A stretch of 64,000 nt of DNA from Plecoglossus altivelis (taxonomy: Eukaryota > Chordata > Actinopteri > Osmeriformes > Plecoglossidae): contig BROE01000023.1 of the NCBI GenBank assembly GCA_036571765.1, forward strand, positions 5,198,472 through 5,262,471, read 5' to 3'. The translations under genes and the position numbers were made by a program. Under the pieces are notes generated by a model that worked only from the letters and a program-made list of their open reading frames with translations, searched no databases and was not told the origin of the DNA. This document shows positions 1 through 12,787 of this stretch, in pieces. Positions within the stretch are counted from its first letter, which is position 1. Every line of letters begins with the position of its first letter.

Positions 1-3000
1 TCTCCAGCTTTTGCGAGTCATCTCCCTACCTCTTCATGAAAACAATAACAACACCAGCGATAACTGCAACCCCATGTTGAGCTTTCGCTGTTGCTAGGCT
101 ACCCCACGGATAGAGTGATTGGTTCTCATTATGGGAAGGATTGAGGTTTAATCCACACAGTGTAATTGCTCGGCTCTCTAATGTAAAGACCAGCTTAGCT
201 CCTACAGACAGAAATGTACACAACGACAACGTTGTGGTATCATGTAGCAACGCACACAAGGAGCTAATTGTTAATAAATAAACAGTTCCAATCCTCTCCA
301 CTCGAACCGTGCTCAAATAATACTGACACAATGCGAGCCTGTTTTCGCTGTCAGGAAGAAAAAGGGGCATTCTGGTTTTGAGAGTCCTCACGACATAAAA
401 GGTTGTTTGTCGAAGTCAAAGAGGCGTGACGGCAGAGCAGACGCGAAGTCTCTATTGTGTGTCCCCCCCCCCCCCCGCCTTCTCTATGTGTGGGTGTCTC
501 ACGCGGTCATTGAGCAGCACCGTGGCTGAGATGACACCCTCCGCGGCGGCATGGACACGTCATGACAAACAGGCTGGAGACGTGGGGGGGGGGGGGGGAC
601 CGCAGTCAGAATGAGACCTGCTCACTCGCCCAAACGCTCGCAGGCATGTGCATTGCGTGTGCGTTGTCAGCGCATGCATCCTATCATTTATGAATAGCCG
701 CGTACGTCAGAGTGTCTCCATGCATGACAAGAAGGGTGCCTGTATGGTGCGGTGTGAACGTGAGGCCTGTATTACATACATATTTCTGACGCTAGGCCTC
801 GGCTGAAATGATTCACACTGATACGTGGACTCCTGTAATTGTTTTCCAAAGCCAGAATCGAAACGCGAGACAAGTCAAGTTTCCGGGGTGGGTGGGGCTA
901 CATAATTCAATACTTTAAGCATTTCATCATGTATATTTCAGTTCCTTTCGCAACAAAGCTCTCTCAGCCCTCCGCGTTTCTCAGTCAGACGGCGAAGCAG
1001 TCCTCTCACCCACCAGGATGAAGGAGGGCCCGTTCACGGGAACACGAAGTGACAAAAACCTGATCCGACACCATAGAGACAAGCCAGCGCTCGTGCCCGA
1101 ATCCGCACGACCGCGGCGACTTCCAAATTGGTCCGCGTGGGCCCACTCGAAGCCTCCGCAGCAAGCGGCGTTAAGGGGATGATTCATAGCGAAAGTGCCA
1201 TGTGGAGCCGCGTCGCTAGTCTGGTGGCTGCCCCACCATCGCCGTAGCGACCAGCAGCAGACTTCTAGCAGACTGTTTGCATGCAAATTTAGACGAGGAG
1301 TTACGGCCCCCATATGGAGGCTATCACAGTATCGAGTGGCCCCATCCTCTCCACACAGAGATCCTCTCTCCGCTGTGGTTTGTTGTCATCGGGGGAGAGG
1401 ATCAGGATACGGAGGGGGGGGGGAGTGTGTCTATCATCGTCCGGGAGACGGAGTGAGTGTATATAAGTGTATAAAAAATGCGTGACATCTTGTTTTTGCA
1501 TATGCATGTATGTCAGGGCTTGGTGTGCGCGCGCGCGTGTGCGGATGTGTATTTGTGTGCAGATTCCATGTGTCTTTCACACATGCATGCAGGACGTGTT
1601 CAGGACTGTTGAGTATGTGTGTGCGTGCGAGGGTGTGATGGATTCTCACCCCGCCACCCAGCTGTATGATTAAGAGTGCTGAGCGTGTACGCTGGTGATG
1701 ATGATGAGAGCTCTAAAACAAGGATTAGCCCAGCATCATGGCCCCATTAAAAGTGTCAATCATGGAGTTGGTCTGGTCGTATAGTCGTTTTCAAACAGCC
1801 GCAAAGTGCCATTCATCTTTACGGGGCTGTTTTACCATACATCCACTCTGTCACCGCTGAAGGTCACAATGAAAGAGATACATGCGAATCAAGCGCACCC
1901 GTTTTGCAGTCAATTACATGTTCATCTGCCACTGACATGATGGAGGGGTATGCTTGGGTTGTTGGTTTATGGGCACTCCTGTGAAATACGTGGGTCACCT
2001 CTATTGTGAATGTGGATGTAAATCATGTGCAGATGAAGGGAGACATCGTTTAAAAAAGATCATGAATCCCCCCCCCCTCTCTATTTTGCTTTTTTATCAT
2101 CGCATCATCATTCTGCTTGGACCTGTTAACCCCATCATCATCATCATCATCATCATCATCATTACCACCTTCACCTCGTGGATGACTATCCTCCTTCCTT
2201 GATCTTCTTCACCCCTGTCCATCCCTCAGACCCCAGCATCAGGCGGTAGGCAGGTGCTTTCCCAGCGTCTGGACTTGGTCTCCATGTTGTTGTTGTTCTC
2301 CCTGGTGGCGTTGTTTTACAGCCCGTCAATCTCCTGAGCGCCAGGCATTAGAGGGACCAGCGGAGTGAGACGCGGAGCACAATCACCCAGGGGACTCCTT
2401 CTGTTTCACTACCCCTGCCGGCTCCTAGGAGACTTCCAGCCGAGTGTAGGAGTCTGAACCCCCTTCCCTCCCCCTTCCCTCCCTCCCTCACCCCCCTCTG
2501 GATGGGAAAGGCTGCGCAGCATCTGCTGGCGTGGCCGGCTACAGAGAGGACCCGGCCAAGCTTGCTGATTCTACCCAGCATGCATCACAGCAAGCGCAAG
2601 GCTAATGAACATGACCGATGGAATGTGTTCGACCGGATGGCGAATGTATTTTTTGTATTTTTTACTTCTTTTTTTTTTTTTTACTCTCGAATTCATTCTC
2701 AATGGAAGCACTGTTTGATAATGCCTTTCCCTGAAACACGGGATAAACAGAATGGAAATAACTGTGGTAAAGATCTCTCCAATGAAAAAGGAAACTAATG
2801 TCAAATTCTGTCCTTTTTTTTGTTCCGTCCAGATTGAAAAGATCAGACGTCTGGTGGATTCACATGAGAATCTGGAGACAGGCTTCCTCTGAGAAAGTTA
2901 GGATTGTTTTAAATGGTGAAGTCGCGAGGGCCCTGACCCATGCAAAGTCAAGTTCTGTACAACCCTGCATGACTGAGGAACCAAATCTAAAACGGTCAAA

Positions 3001-3344
3001 AGAAACAGAGGAATTCACTGCAATATATTTCTTTCTTTTGCTCTTAAAGGTGACTCGGTGTATCGTGAACTGGGGGGACTTTGAATACACTAGATGCATG
3101 AGAAATTTAAACTCCACGGCTGTCTGAATAGGATCCGTAATCTGCCGTATTTAATGAAAGTCTGAAAGGCTGAAATAACATTAGGGTGGCTCACAATGGC
3201 AACCTTTACAGTATGTATTAAACCTTAACAGCTCAACCTAATTGGCTTGCCGATGACAAGGGCACTGGGCGGCAGACTGTTAGGCAGCAATGTCAAGCTG
3301 ATGGACCGTCTCCTCCTCCCCTCCCCCCCCACCCCCACCCCCCC
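1..3344. other. 5' flank of pcdh7, gene-free
   Basis: I see no supportable gene here. Open frames are short, on both strands, and have no recognisable domain. The stretch holds a 14-C run (463-476), a 15-G run (584-598), a CpG-rich patch around 1020-1330, a TG/CG alternating tract near 1520-1560 that could adopt Z-DNA, and a T-rich run near 2670-2682. The rest is ordinary complex sequence. It lies 10-13 kb upstream of the pcdh7 start codon, so distal regulatory elements are possible but none is shown by the sequence alone. Confidence 0.7.
2134..2162 (+). repeat. (ATC)n trinucleotide microsatellite
   Basis: About nine to ten uninterrupted ATC units lie in non-coding flank. A short frame through it reads as an isoleucine run, which is a repeat artefact and not a protein. 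Confidence 0.95.
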
Positions 3345-3453
3345 CCCCCCCCAAATGAGAAAAGAAAGTGGGAGGACCTAGTTGATTGAACTTCCTTATC
3401 GACTTCTCTGTCTCATCCCGTGGTTTCGTTTCTTTGTTTGGTTGTTTGGGATC

Positions 3454-3506
<53 letters not shown>

Positions 3507-3609
3507 CCCAAATGAGAAAAAAGTTGGGAGGACCTAGTTGATTGAACTTCCTTATCGACTTCTCTGTCTCATCCCGTGGTTTCGTTTCTTTGTTTGGTTG
3601 TTTGGGATC

Positions 3610-3650
<41 letters not shown>

Positions 3651-3660
3651 TCTCTCTCTT
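3345..3660 (+). repeat. Local direct duplication with (CT)n tails
   Basis: Two adjacent copies of about 157 bp (roughly 3345-3504 and 3505-3660) each start with a C-run, continue through AAATGAGAAAA and the word GGAGGACCTAGTTGATTG, and end in a (CT)n tract (3459-3502 and 3615-3660). After the first 25 bases the copies look identical. The differences are one- or two-base indels beside A-runs and the length of the CT tract. This could be a very recent tandem duplication or an assembly artefact at a simple repeat; I lean to the artefact. Confidence 0.85.
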
Positions 3661-6600
3661 TAGGATTTGTTTCTTTTCTGATTGTAACTGCTTTGAAAGA
3701 TGCTGAAGAGGAAGGAGACGTGACCGACCAGCTGGTGTGAGCCTTCGCTTCTCCGCACGCCGTTATTTCACCCAACTGGGAGACGCAGTCATAAACACAT
3801 TCAGAACCTTTGGGGAGCCATGTTGATTGTTGACCACTCTCCCTTGTCCTTTTTTATCAAAAACCATACAGACTTCAAATCAAGTGGCAAAATCACCCGA
3901 TTTTTGCTTTACTTTCTAACACTTGCACCCTGTAACTATCGTGAAGGCGCTTGCAGGTGCATCCAATCAATGCCTTCAATGAGCTACAGTACTCCTGGGT
4001 CACTTCAAGCCTGAACGGTGGATTGGAAGGGCAGAGTTGTACTGCAGAACCATTGCATCTCCCACTGTGCTAATCAAGTCCTGTATGTCTGATCAATACA
4101 CCCGGAGGAAATAAGGAGGACAACAGATTGCGCCCCAGGGTTAGCCAGGTGGCAGGGGCAGAAGGGGCCAAATGGATGTACGAGGTAAGAAGAGACAGAC
4201 AAGAGAGAGGGGGTGGAATTGCCTAGGATGAGTTGAGTGATTTGTTCAGACACTCCCTGAGACATGGCCCAGACTTGATATGGGGAGAGATTTTTACCCG
4301 GCAGTAATAAGGAAACCTCTTTTGAAAAATACCCAAATGACCAAAGCCAATCAAGGCTATGCAACGCTGTCTTTTGTTTTGGGCCTTGAAAATTGTATAA
4401 GTCCGTCTCGAGAACATACAGCAGATAATACGTATCAGTTATGGTTCTAATTGATCTACACGAATCGACATTTCATGTTTAATCCGTCAAATTTCACGTC
4501 ACTAATTAAAGACAAAAGTGTTCATGTGTAGGATTTCAATCAGCAAGCCCTAAATAACAATAATCCCTCAAGGAAAATGAAATGGTTTAGTCTTCGCCAG
4601 ACGACATCGAAACTTCACCATCTTCAAAGAACCCGTACCCAGAGGGAACACAGCCACAGTCAGACGGCAGAGCAGTGCATTATGGGAAAACGGAGGTGTG
4701 GCAAGACAGACTGGGGATTAATAACACTTCGGGAACGGAATTAATAACCTCTCTAATCATCCCAGAGGCTTGTCAAAGTGCATGAAAATCAGTCATCTTC
4801 GAGGCGGCACTCAAGCGAAACATTTCTTTGGGCTAATCCCTTGGATCGATTCCTATGATCGCATTAATCCTGACAAATCACTGGCCGTGATATTCCCATA
4901 CAAAGGTTTTTCAACAGCGAAAGTTCTCAACACGTCTAACAAAAGCGCTTAACACAGCCCAGGAATTTATTGGAGCAACATGAATCTCAGTCCTTAAGCA
5001 CAAACTAGGATGTCTCTCCGAACTCTCTCTCTCTCTCTGCCTCTATTGTTCCATATCATCTTCATATATGTATATGACACAGTAGGTAGGCAGACAAGTA
5101 TACGAAAATACAGTGCAATTGAGTATGGGACATTAAACCCTTGAGCCTCAGAAGCTTTGGAAGGACTTGTGTGAGTTAAGCGCTTTAGAAAGAGGAAAAT
5201 GTATGTACAGTATTTAGACTAAGTGTAGCTCAACAGTATCTATTTGTGTTTTCTGAATACTAGAGATGGACATACAAGATGCTGGTTTATCAGGGAAAAA
5301 GAGCATTCAAACACTCCAGATGCAAAACTCAGTTTCCCAGGGATTTGGAAGGAAGTTTAGGAATGAGTACTGCGCTGGTGACACAGTTTGGCAATGCTGG
5401 CATGAAGTCAGCCCAACTTCCTCTCAGGCTGTTGAATATTCAGCAGTCCCGCCTTTTTTGTTGTTCCATTGGCACACAGACAGGTTCTTCTATTTATGAA
5501 ACATACATCTTTACAAATGCTAATGAAACCAAAATATGAATTCTGCTGCAATTCAGAAACACTATTATCATCTCATAATACCCATCTCCCCCAACCGCTG
5601 CAAAGTCTTATATTAATTAGCCGAGAGAACAATAGCTATTTCAGAGCAACCTCATGCAAGCTTTCTTTTTATGTTGATGCAGAGTGAATGCCTGGAACGG
5701 GTTAGTGGGAAACACTATTTTTATACAGACCCTAACATTTGAAAATACTGGGGGTCTGTTTTAGAGTTAGAGCTAGCTTTTCATTTAGAACCCACTTTTT
5801 GGATGAGCAATGTACCTGCAAGACTTGGCTTTCAAGGGCATTCACTCTGCATCTAAATTCGAAATAAATATTCTATATGTGGAATATTCTGGTGCTTTTC
5901 TCTGGCTTATCCAGAATGGACACTGACAGACTGCTCCACGTGGATCAGAACCTGCAGATGGGAGGGTATTCACAATAATACCTTAATGGTTTAGTCCCCT
6001 AAGACTCTCACCATAAGCATACATGTGCAGATGGCCCTTGGGGAACAGGCAACCTCATCCACATAGGCGTATTGGGCAGAATCATCATTTTAATGAATCC
6101 TTCCAAAGAATGCCATCCGTGTAATACGGTAAATGACCTAAGATCTTCCCAGAAATGATGAGCTCAGCACAGACGTCGCCTAATTAAAGTTCCACTCACA
6201 ATTGAAACGAACAAATTACGAGCCTACTTCTAAATGTCAAGATAACCAATTACCAAAAGAAAATGGCCATTATGGTTTTCCTTTTAGCCACAGGTGATGA
6301 AACCACCTGGAATAATGAAATAAGGCGAGGGGAAATGATATTACACTTTCGGTCACATCCTGGGACAAGTATTAAGGGAACTATAAACATTGTAGGAGTT
6401 TAGCCTACAGTGTATTGGTTACAACAAATGGATTTTTATATCATGTCTGAAACAAAAAGTCTGTGACTGAATTCTCAATGAGTGATAGTTGACACACGCA
6501 ATGACAGGGTTAGGGCATCAGCCGCCATGTTTTTCTCCTTTACGATTCATACACATGGCGTGCGGAACACACTGTCCCTCATTTTTATCATCGCCACAGA

Positions 6601-6891
6601 CAACTTCTGCAACTGACGTGGCCAACAAAGAAAGTACACAGTGACACGCTGACCTTCTCCGCTTGACCTCGCTACATTCGTTCCTGTCTGCGTCCGATTT
6701 GGTTGCGATTCAGTCCACCACGCAGAGCATAATTAAAACAGATCCAGGTAGCGTGCCCTGGGGCACATGGTGAGCAGCGCCTGGGAGATGGGTATTGTGT
6801 TTTGTGGAAGAACGAGCCTCTGACTGACTGGCACACACCTCACCTAGACAGAGAAGGGGGTCGTGGGCGTTTGAGAACGAGAGTGAGATGG
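3661..6891. other. 5' flank, complex microsatellite-poor sequence
   Basis: No gene is visible. Compared with the intron downstream, this stretch has few simple repeats (only a short CT run near 5022-5038). It includes AT-rich islands with homeodomain-type words such as TAATTA and TAATCC at about 4440-4600 and 6180-6360. These islands have the look of vertebrate conserved non-coding elements, but conservation cannot be judged from one sequence. Confidence 0.6.
6291..6309. promoter_or_regulatory. Paired E2-boxes (CAGGTG...CACCTG)
   Basis: CAGGTG (6291-6296) and CACCTG (6304-6309) face each other across a 7-bp spacer inside a complex AT-rich island. Paired CACCT/AGGTG sites are the known bipartite target of ZEB-family two-handed zinc-finger factors, and single sites bind bHLH or SNAI factors. 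Both hexamers are seen directly; a regulatory role is inference. Confidence 0.35.
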
Positions 6892-6997
6892 AGAGAGGGA
6901 GAGAGGGAGAGAGAGAGAGAAGGAGAGCGAGAGAGCGAGAGAGCGAGAGAGCGAGAGAGCGAGAGAGCGAGAGAGCGAGAGAGCGAGAGAGCGAGAG

Positions 6998-7034
<37 letters not shown>
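6892..7034 (+). repeat. GA-rich tract with 8-bp GAGAGCGA tandem array
   Basis: A purine tract begins with GAGAGG-type units, passes through about nine to ten tandem copies of an 8-bp unit GAGAGCGA (about 6926-7002), and ends in pure (GA)n. Frames through it read Arg-Glu or Ser-Leu runs on the two strands and are not genes. Confidence 0.92.
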
Positions 7035-7037
<3 letters not shown>

Positions 7038-8960
7038 AAGGACCAGAGCCTTTCTCTGAGCTGAGGAAGCCCTCAGTGAAGGCTCGCCTGAGAGAAGAGA
7101 TGTCCTTCTGTGAGAAGACGGATGGACCGCTGAAGAAAAAAAAAACACACACCGAAAAAGCACCAGAAAAAAAGATCAACTTTCAGCCTGTATTTTCCAT
7201 TCAAAGACATTTCTGACAGGAAGAGAACCTGCTCTGTGGCAATGAGTGGAGCCATTTTGAAGTCTCCTACCTGCTACAGAGAAGCAGGGAGCTGAAATAG
7301 ATATCTCTCCCGGCTGCCTGGGTATTTTCTTAGCCCCCCCCCTTCCTTTGCCTGTTTTTGACAGGATACTCTGAATTCTTGAGAAGTTGTCTTCTTATTT
7401 TCTCCCCCTCGCACTGGGACAACGCATGTACTGTGCGCACTCCAACACTGCATAAACGCAGGCACACAAATATACACACGCACGCACACACACCGCACGC
7501 ACACACGCCCACAAACCACGAGCCAAACAAGAGTAGCCCTGCAGCACAAACAAAGACACACCTGCCACACTGATACTACTTGGCGGCAGGCCACTGAATC
7601 GGAGGAAGATACAGTCGAGGCGATAGCTGACAATCTTCACCTGCAAAATACGTTTCTGATTGTTCCACGTGATTCCCTGATGCAGGCAAATAGCAAACAG
7701 CCATTGAGGGTAATTCACCCACTCCACTCTCCTTCGGTGCTCCTAATAACGTATCTTGCGTTAGCCATTTTTCCTGGGTAACTTGGGTGGGGGTGGGTGG
7801 GGGTGGATAGGCAGCAGGGTATTTGATTCATCTGACAAGCCACAACTACAGAACTGCTGTCGAGACTGCAGCAGCGGAGCAGGGTGCAGGGTCTGGGAGC
7901 CAAAAAAAAGGGGGTTGTCCCATCCCATCGTCTCTGTCCTAACTCAACACCCCTGCCTCTGACGGCCCCATTCAGTGTCTCCTGCTGCCCCGGCTCCCCT
8001 AACAAGCCTCATCCCTTTCAGGCAGCCTTGTGAAGGGCTCTTTCAGCCTCTTTCCTCAGATCTTCCAGGGCTTCTGGATGATGGTTGTGCCGTCTGATGT
8101 GACTCACTTATAGAAATGTGACTGAATGTCTGGAAGAGTGGGTGGGTGGGGGTGAGCAATGTATACATGGCCGTGTGACAGGGGGGGGGGGCGATTGCAG
8201 AACTTACTATTTATTTCCAACCGCCTGACGAAAGGGTGGGGTGGGGTGGTCTTTGAAGAAATTGAAACAAAGTGGTATTTTTGACATCAATAGATCCATT
8301 CAGATCTGTATTTCGGGAGGTCCTTTTAGCAATGAACTGTGCTGTCTTTGTGGGTGGGGTTACTCACACCAAGCACGACTCTCCCTAGGTCACATGATGC
8401 CGCAATAGATGGTGATCTCCACTGTGCTGCCCAACCATAAATGAAACCAAAAAGCACAGGTGTCCAATAAAACTATGCAGCATCCACAAATGCAACACCG
8501 TCTGAAGTTTTGGAATTCATGTTCGCAGTATATATTCAGCCTGTCAAATCACTCCGAAGTGAATTTTTAACCAGTTTTCACACGTATGCCTGCAATTTGG
8601 TTCCATTCCCATATAACTCATGTTCCCAAGGTGGGAGGATTACCCAAGAGCCATTGCAATTAGCATGTTCTGGTATAGTGTGACTTTGTCACTTATCAGC
8701 CAGCCCAGTGATGCCTTCTGTGATCCCACCAGTGTTATGAATGCCAATGGTGACTCTAAAATGTAACTTTGATATTGACAAATCATTAGGTTGAGTCATG
8801 GAAGTGAATGACTTGTCATTCAGTCATTCAAGATTTGAAACGCCACAGAACAATGGAACCATGAATCTCTTCTCAAGATGAGCTGACAAGAGTCTATTAT
8901 GAAAAGAGTAAAGAGATGTGGGCGACAATAAGGTTCAAAGCAACTTTTTATGCCCCAAAA

Positions 8961-8990
8961 GCAACAGTGCAACTGTTGTTGCACTGTTGC
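8961..8990. repeat. Perfect 13-bp inverted repeat with 4-nt loop
   Basis: GCAACAGTGCAAC (8961-8973) is followed by TGTT and then its exact reverse complement (8978-8990). The single strand would fold into a 13-bp hairpin with a four-base loop. The stem does not extend beyond these bases, and it lacks the length and asymmetry of a typical microRNA precursor. No function is assigned. Confidence 0.9.
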
Positions 8991-9152
8991 ACCATCCACC
9001 TCAAACACACCAAGTGGACAAACAGAGGTGCACACAGCAAGAGAAGTCCACAGGTTTGCACACTTGAGTCAACGCAACGCTTGTTGTGGGATACGTACGC
9101 GATATCTTTAACAGCTCTTTGGAGAGCCCCGGAGGAGTGAGGATGATGGTGA

Positions 9153-9179
9153 GGGTGAGGGTGGGGGTGGGGGTGGGGG
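9153..9179 (+). other. G-quadruplex-type motif
   Basis: Five runs of three to five G (9153-9155, 9159-9161, 9163-9167, 9169-9173, 9175-9179) are separated by one to three bases. This satisfies the usual G3+N1-7 pattern on the + strand. It lies 4 kb upstream of the pcdh7 start codon. Confidence 0.75.
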
Positions 9180-10201
9180 TATGGTGGGCAGAACAAGGCG
9201 CCGAGTGTCCCAGAATAGTTCTAGCTAAAGGGGCTTGGAGAGCAGGCCTGGCAGCCTCCATCATGGTGCCACAGATGGATTCCAGCGTTGAGTCACTGTG
9301 CGTCGACTCCTCCCTCTTTCTCCTTCTGAAGGTAGAACGCCATGACAGTTTAGCTCCTAGGCACCACTACAAAGAATTACTCAACAGTGGAGCAGACAGG
9401 TTCCGGAGGGGCCTTTTTACACATTCTCACAGGATTGTTCTGTTTCACCCTGGGCCACTTGTTCATGGTTTGCAAAAAGGTGATATACACGCGTGTGAAC
9501 ACACAAACACCCGTATGCAAACCCGTATCTTCACAACTGTCCGCTCGCATCCTGATTCACTCAGAGAGAACAAAAAATATTTGCATACATATGTGTGAGG
9601 CACGCACATATATCGCACAAAATCACTTTGGATTAAGATACAGTGTTGGAGCATAAGAGATTGCACCGGGTGCTGGCTTTGGACACGCATACCTCTCACA
9701 TACATACCTTTGACTGCCATGCCTCCACTGGCTCAAGATGGCTCAGAATGCCACACTGACGTGGCAAAGCTGATTTACATTCAGCTCTATCAGATGGAGA
9801 GATAAAGGGAGGATGGGGGGGTGGGCGGGAGAGAAAGGACAACCTTATGGTACAGCACTGCAAGGCAGCTTTAAACGAAACCTTGAAGATGGATACTGAA
9901 GAGATAGGAACTGTAATAAAGATAGCCTGATAAACTGGCCTCCACTTTTCACAAGAACGACGGTCCAAAAAAGTTCCCATGTCTAAAAAACACATTCTCT
10001 CCTTCCTCCCCTGCTGGTTCACACACCGGTAACACCGCCAACACACAGTTTATCAGCACTGATCGGGAACAAAATCAAGAACAGTGTTAAATACAGTCCA
10101 CGGAGAGAAAAGCGCTCACGCACACCCCCGCGCACGCACATACTTATTTGACAGTGACTATTGAGATTGATAAAACCTACTCTGCACTGATATGCAAATG
10201 A

Positions 10202-10245
10202 AGGAAAAGTTTTCCCTAGTTGGACCCCCGCTGCAATGCGGGTCC
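10202..10245. repeat. Two adjacent short palindromes
   Basis: GGAAAAGTTTTCC (about 10203-10215) is a 6-bp inverted repeat around one base. It is followed by GGACCCCCGC / GCGGGTCC (10222-10231 and 10238-10245), an 8-bp stem with a two-base bulge and a six-base loop. Just upstream is ATGCAAAT (10192-10199). The cluster is seen directly; its role is unknown. Confidence 0.6.
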
Positions 10246-12418
10246 ATAATTAATCGAGTGAGTTAGCCTAGCTAAAGTCCAAACACCTGGTGGCTTGTAG
10301 CATCACTCTGAGAGCACGCCACTAGGATCAGACAAGCACCCACTTCAAAGCAACTTTGCCCCATTTATTATTAACAGAAATATTTTTCAGCTGCAGTGAC
10401 TCCCCTCCCTTCTATAAGGGGAGAGCAAAGTTACGGCAGGTATTTTTAGACGGGTGACAGATTGAACTATTCAGACTTTTCAGAGTGGCAGTCTCACTGC
10501 GCTGTGGCATATGAGTCACTGTTACAGAATTGGGAGATTCTTGTTGCTTTTAATTGTTATGGGGGATGCTATTTCCCAAGAATTCTAACAGTGTTTATGA
10601 TCTGATGTTCTAGGTAGCTTGCATATCTGTGTACCAATCAAATCTCATATTTAAATGGCAGAGCTGTTGCTAGCAATTATGTTCTTCCAGTGAAACTCAG
10701 GGAGCAGGTTCAGACCAAATGCAACATTCACAAATGCGTCTTATTGTCCCTATTACCAAATATAAACTATTATGATAAATTGTCCAGGTGTACACCCTCT
10801 AGTGGCTTGTGGTACTTCAGTTTAGTCCTACCTTGCTGAGTAATTGCCTCAACTAAATACAAAACAATAAACTAATTGCCTGTTTCGGGTAACAAAATGA
10901 CTTATTGCTGGCTAATAGAATAAATAAGTTAAAGTAATCTGTGCATCTACAACTGCAACACTACTGTGCATGCAAGTCGTCGGGAAAATATCAGAAGATA
11001 TATTTCCGCCGACGACAGAGGGCGTTAGTAAGTAAGGTTCCGAGCACTGCTGGAATTCAGACTGAGCCTTAAGATGCATCTGCAGCGGTGGGCAGCCGCC
11101 CTCTCTCGCGCTCTCCATTTCTCTCATCCTGCTTCATGGCACCGCCTTACTATACCCTAACCGCACGTAGTCTATACGAGGATATCCTCATCCACATGTC
11201 AAACCGGTAAAGGGAAGCCCTCGCTCGAGTTATGATGAAGAACATTAGTAGCTTTTACCGTGTCCAGTTTAATTCACCTGCACGCACACTCATGCGCACA
11301 GTCCTTACCACGTCTATAAACGCAAAAAGGGTGTCAGAGAATTTGTTAGCGGTTCCATTTGGCCAAACCGAACACATAGGTGAGCTCCGGTCATCGTGTG
11401 ATAGAAAATTGGCTACGAGAGAGAATCAAATGAAAGGGGTAACCATTAAGAGGTTTAAGATAATAGGCAACACTACGCGCGTTGCGCCGTATAGCGAAGC
11501 CACCTGCAGTCGACCACACGCGTTCACAAAGTGACCACAGGCAAGCCGTACGATTATGCACATATTCCAACCCGTCTCCCCACTGGCATGTACCCTGTAA
11601 GAGAAAGAGTGATTTGTTTAAGAAATACACGTCAATATGCCTTTGTCGATTTATTTATTTGATTACCGAATGCGGAAAAGTTTTGGTAACATTGGAGGCA
11701 GGCTGAGCCTTTGCAAGAAACGAATGTCCACGCACTGTCCACATTCAGAAAGACAAACAAATGTAACACACGTTCTCCTAGCAGGGTTTTACGTCTGCAT
11801 TTGAACCTGAGTGCGTAGATTCTGTCAATTCGATCGTAAAATATGCCACAAGCTGGCAATGTAACCCCCTCTCTGTTTATTTAGACCACACGACAGCAGT
11901 CTGAAAACAAATCTCACCATATCCCCACCCCGACCAAAACGGATTCAGGTTTTGAGGTATGAAAGGCAGGACCATTGCATTTTCTTTCCACGACTGAGTC
12001 ACTTTCGTTAAATTGCCAATTGTTCTAATACATTAGTAAATGCAATTTTCCTGGATTCTCTGTTCCTCATCAAATAGTTGTCGACTACCCTTTAGACCTA
12101 ACGATCAAGTTCAACCCTGTACGTGCGCTCGAGAGAGAGAAACCGGAGGGGGTGGAGAAAGCGCGCAAGACTGCAATATCATTTGTGAATCGGTCTCACA
12201 GTGCCGCAGATAGGGGCTGCAAACGCACGCAGCGCTTATGCAGGTGAGGTGCCGACTGGCGAGTAGACTAAGAATGCGGGACAGAATAAGGATTCCTTCG
12301 TTGATATTGTATTAATTCTTCTCAATACCTTCATCGGAATTACAAATTTCTGTGTTCCTCTCTTTTTCTGATCTCCGCAGTAACATTCTTTTCTTTTGTT
12401 TTTGTTTTTTTTTTGCCA

Positions 12419-12546
12419 GTGAGTTTTTCCTCATTGCCTGCAAGTGAGCGAACTATCATACGTTAAAGTGACTTGAGAAATCACAGTGCGTGGATGCTTG
12501 GATAGTCGACAGCGCAGATCATATTCTGCTTATTCACATCTTCAAG
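12419..12546 (+). other. pcdh7: Possible non-coding 5' exon
   Basis: A long T-rich tract ends in TGCCAG at 12419, a good splice-acceptor shape, and CAAG|GTAAGA at 12546/12547 is a near-consensus donor. The roughly 127 bp between them could be an untranslated exon joined to an acceptor at 12959 or 13099, upstream of the ATG at 13135. This is inference from splice words only. The known human gene, as I recall it, has a long unspliced leader in exon 1, so the simpler reading is a continuous 5' UTR. Confidence 0.25.
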
Positions 12547-12787
12547 GTAAGAGGACGGGCATCTCCATGCAGTAGGCTCCAGTGTCTTCAAGAGTTCGGA
12601 ATCTGTGCGGGCAGTCTCATCACTCTTATTCTGTATTTGGAAATATCTTTGGACGGAGTCATCTTGGATTGCCCACCGAAAAGGAAGGATTTTTCTTTAT
12701 TTGAATTGCAATTCCAGGATACGTTTTCAAACTGAAATTGACTGATTTACATTTGAAGTGAAATGACAAAACTGTTTGGACATTTGC

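Larger units (their letters stand above)
7035..12100. other. Proximal 5' flank of pcdh7, gene-free
   Basis: No coding region is supportable. The stretch contains CA/CG-rich segments (about 7466-7515 and 10115-10140), G-rich GGGTG tracts (7784-7808, 8231-8250), an 11-G run near 8180, and AT-rich complex sequence at 10150-10900 with an octamer-type word ATGCAAAT at 10192-10199. A TATAAA word at 11315-11320 lies 1.8 kb upstream of the start codon, and I do not regard it as a proven promoter. Confidence 0.6.

Noticed and set aside
11315..11320. TATA box of pcdh7
   Set aside because: A lone TATAAA 1.8 kb upstream of the start codon, without initiator or conserved context, is not enough to call a promoter.
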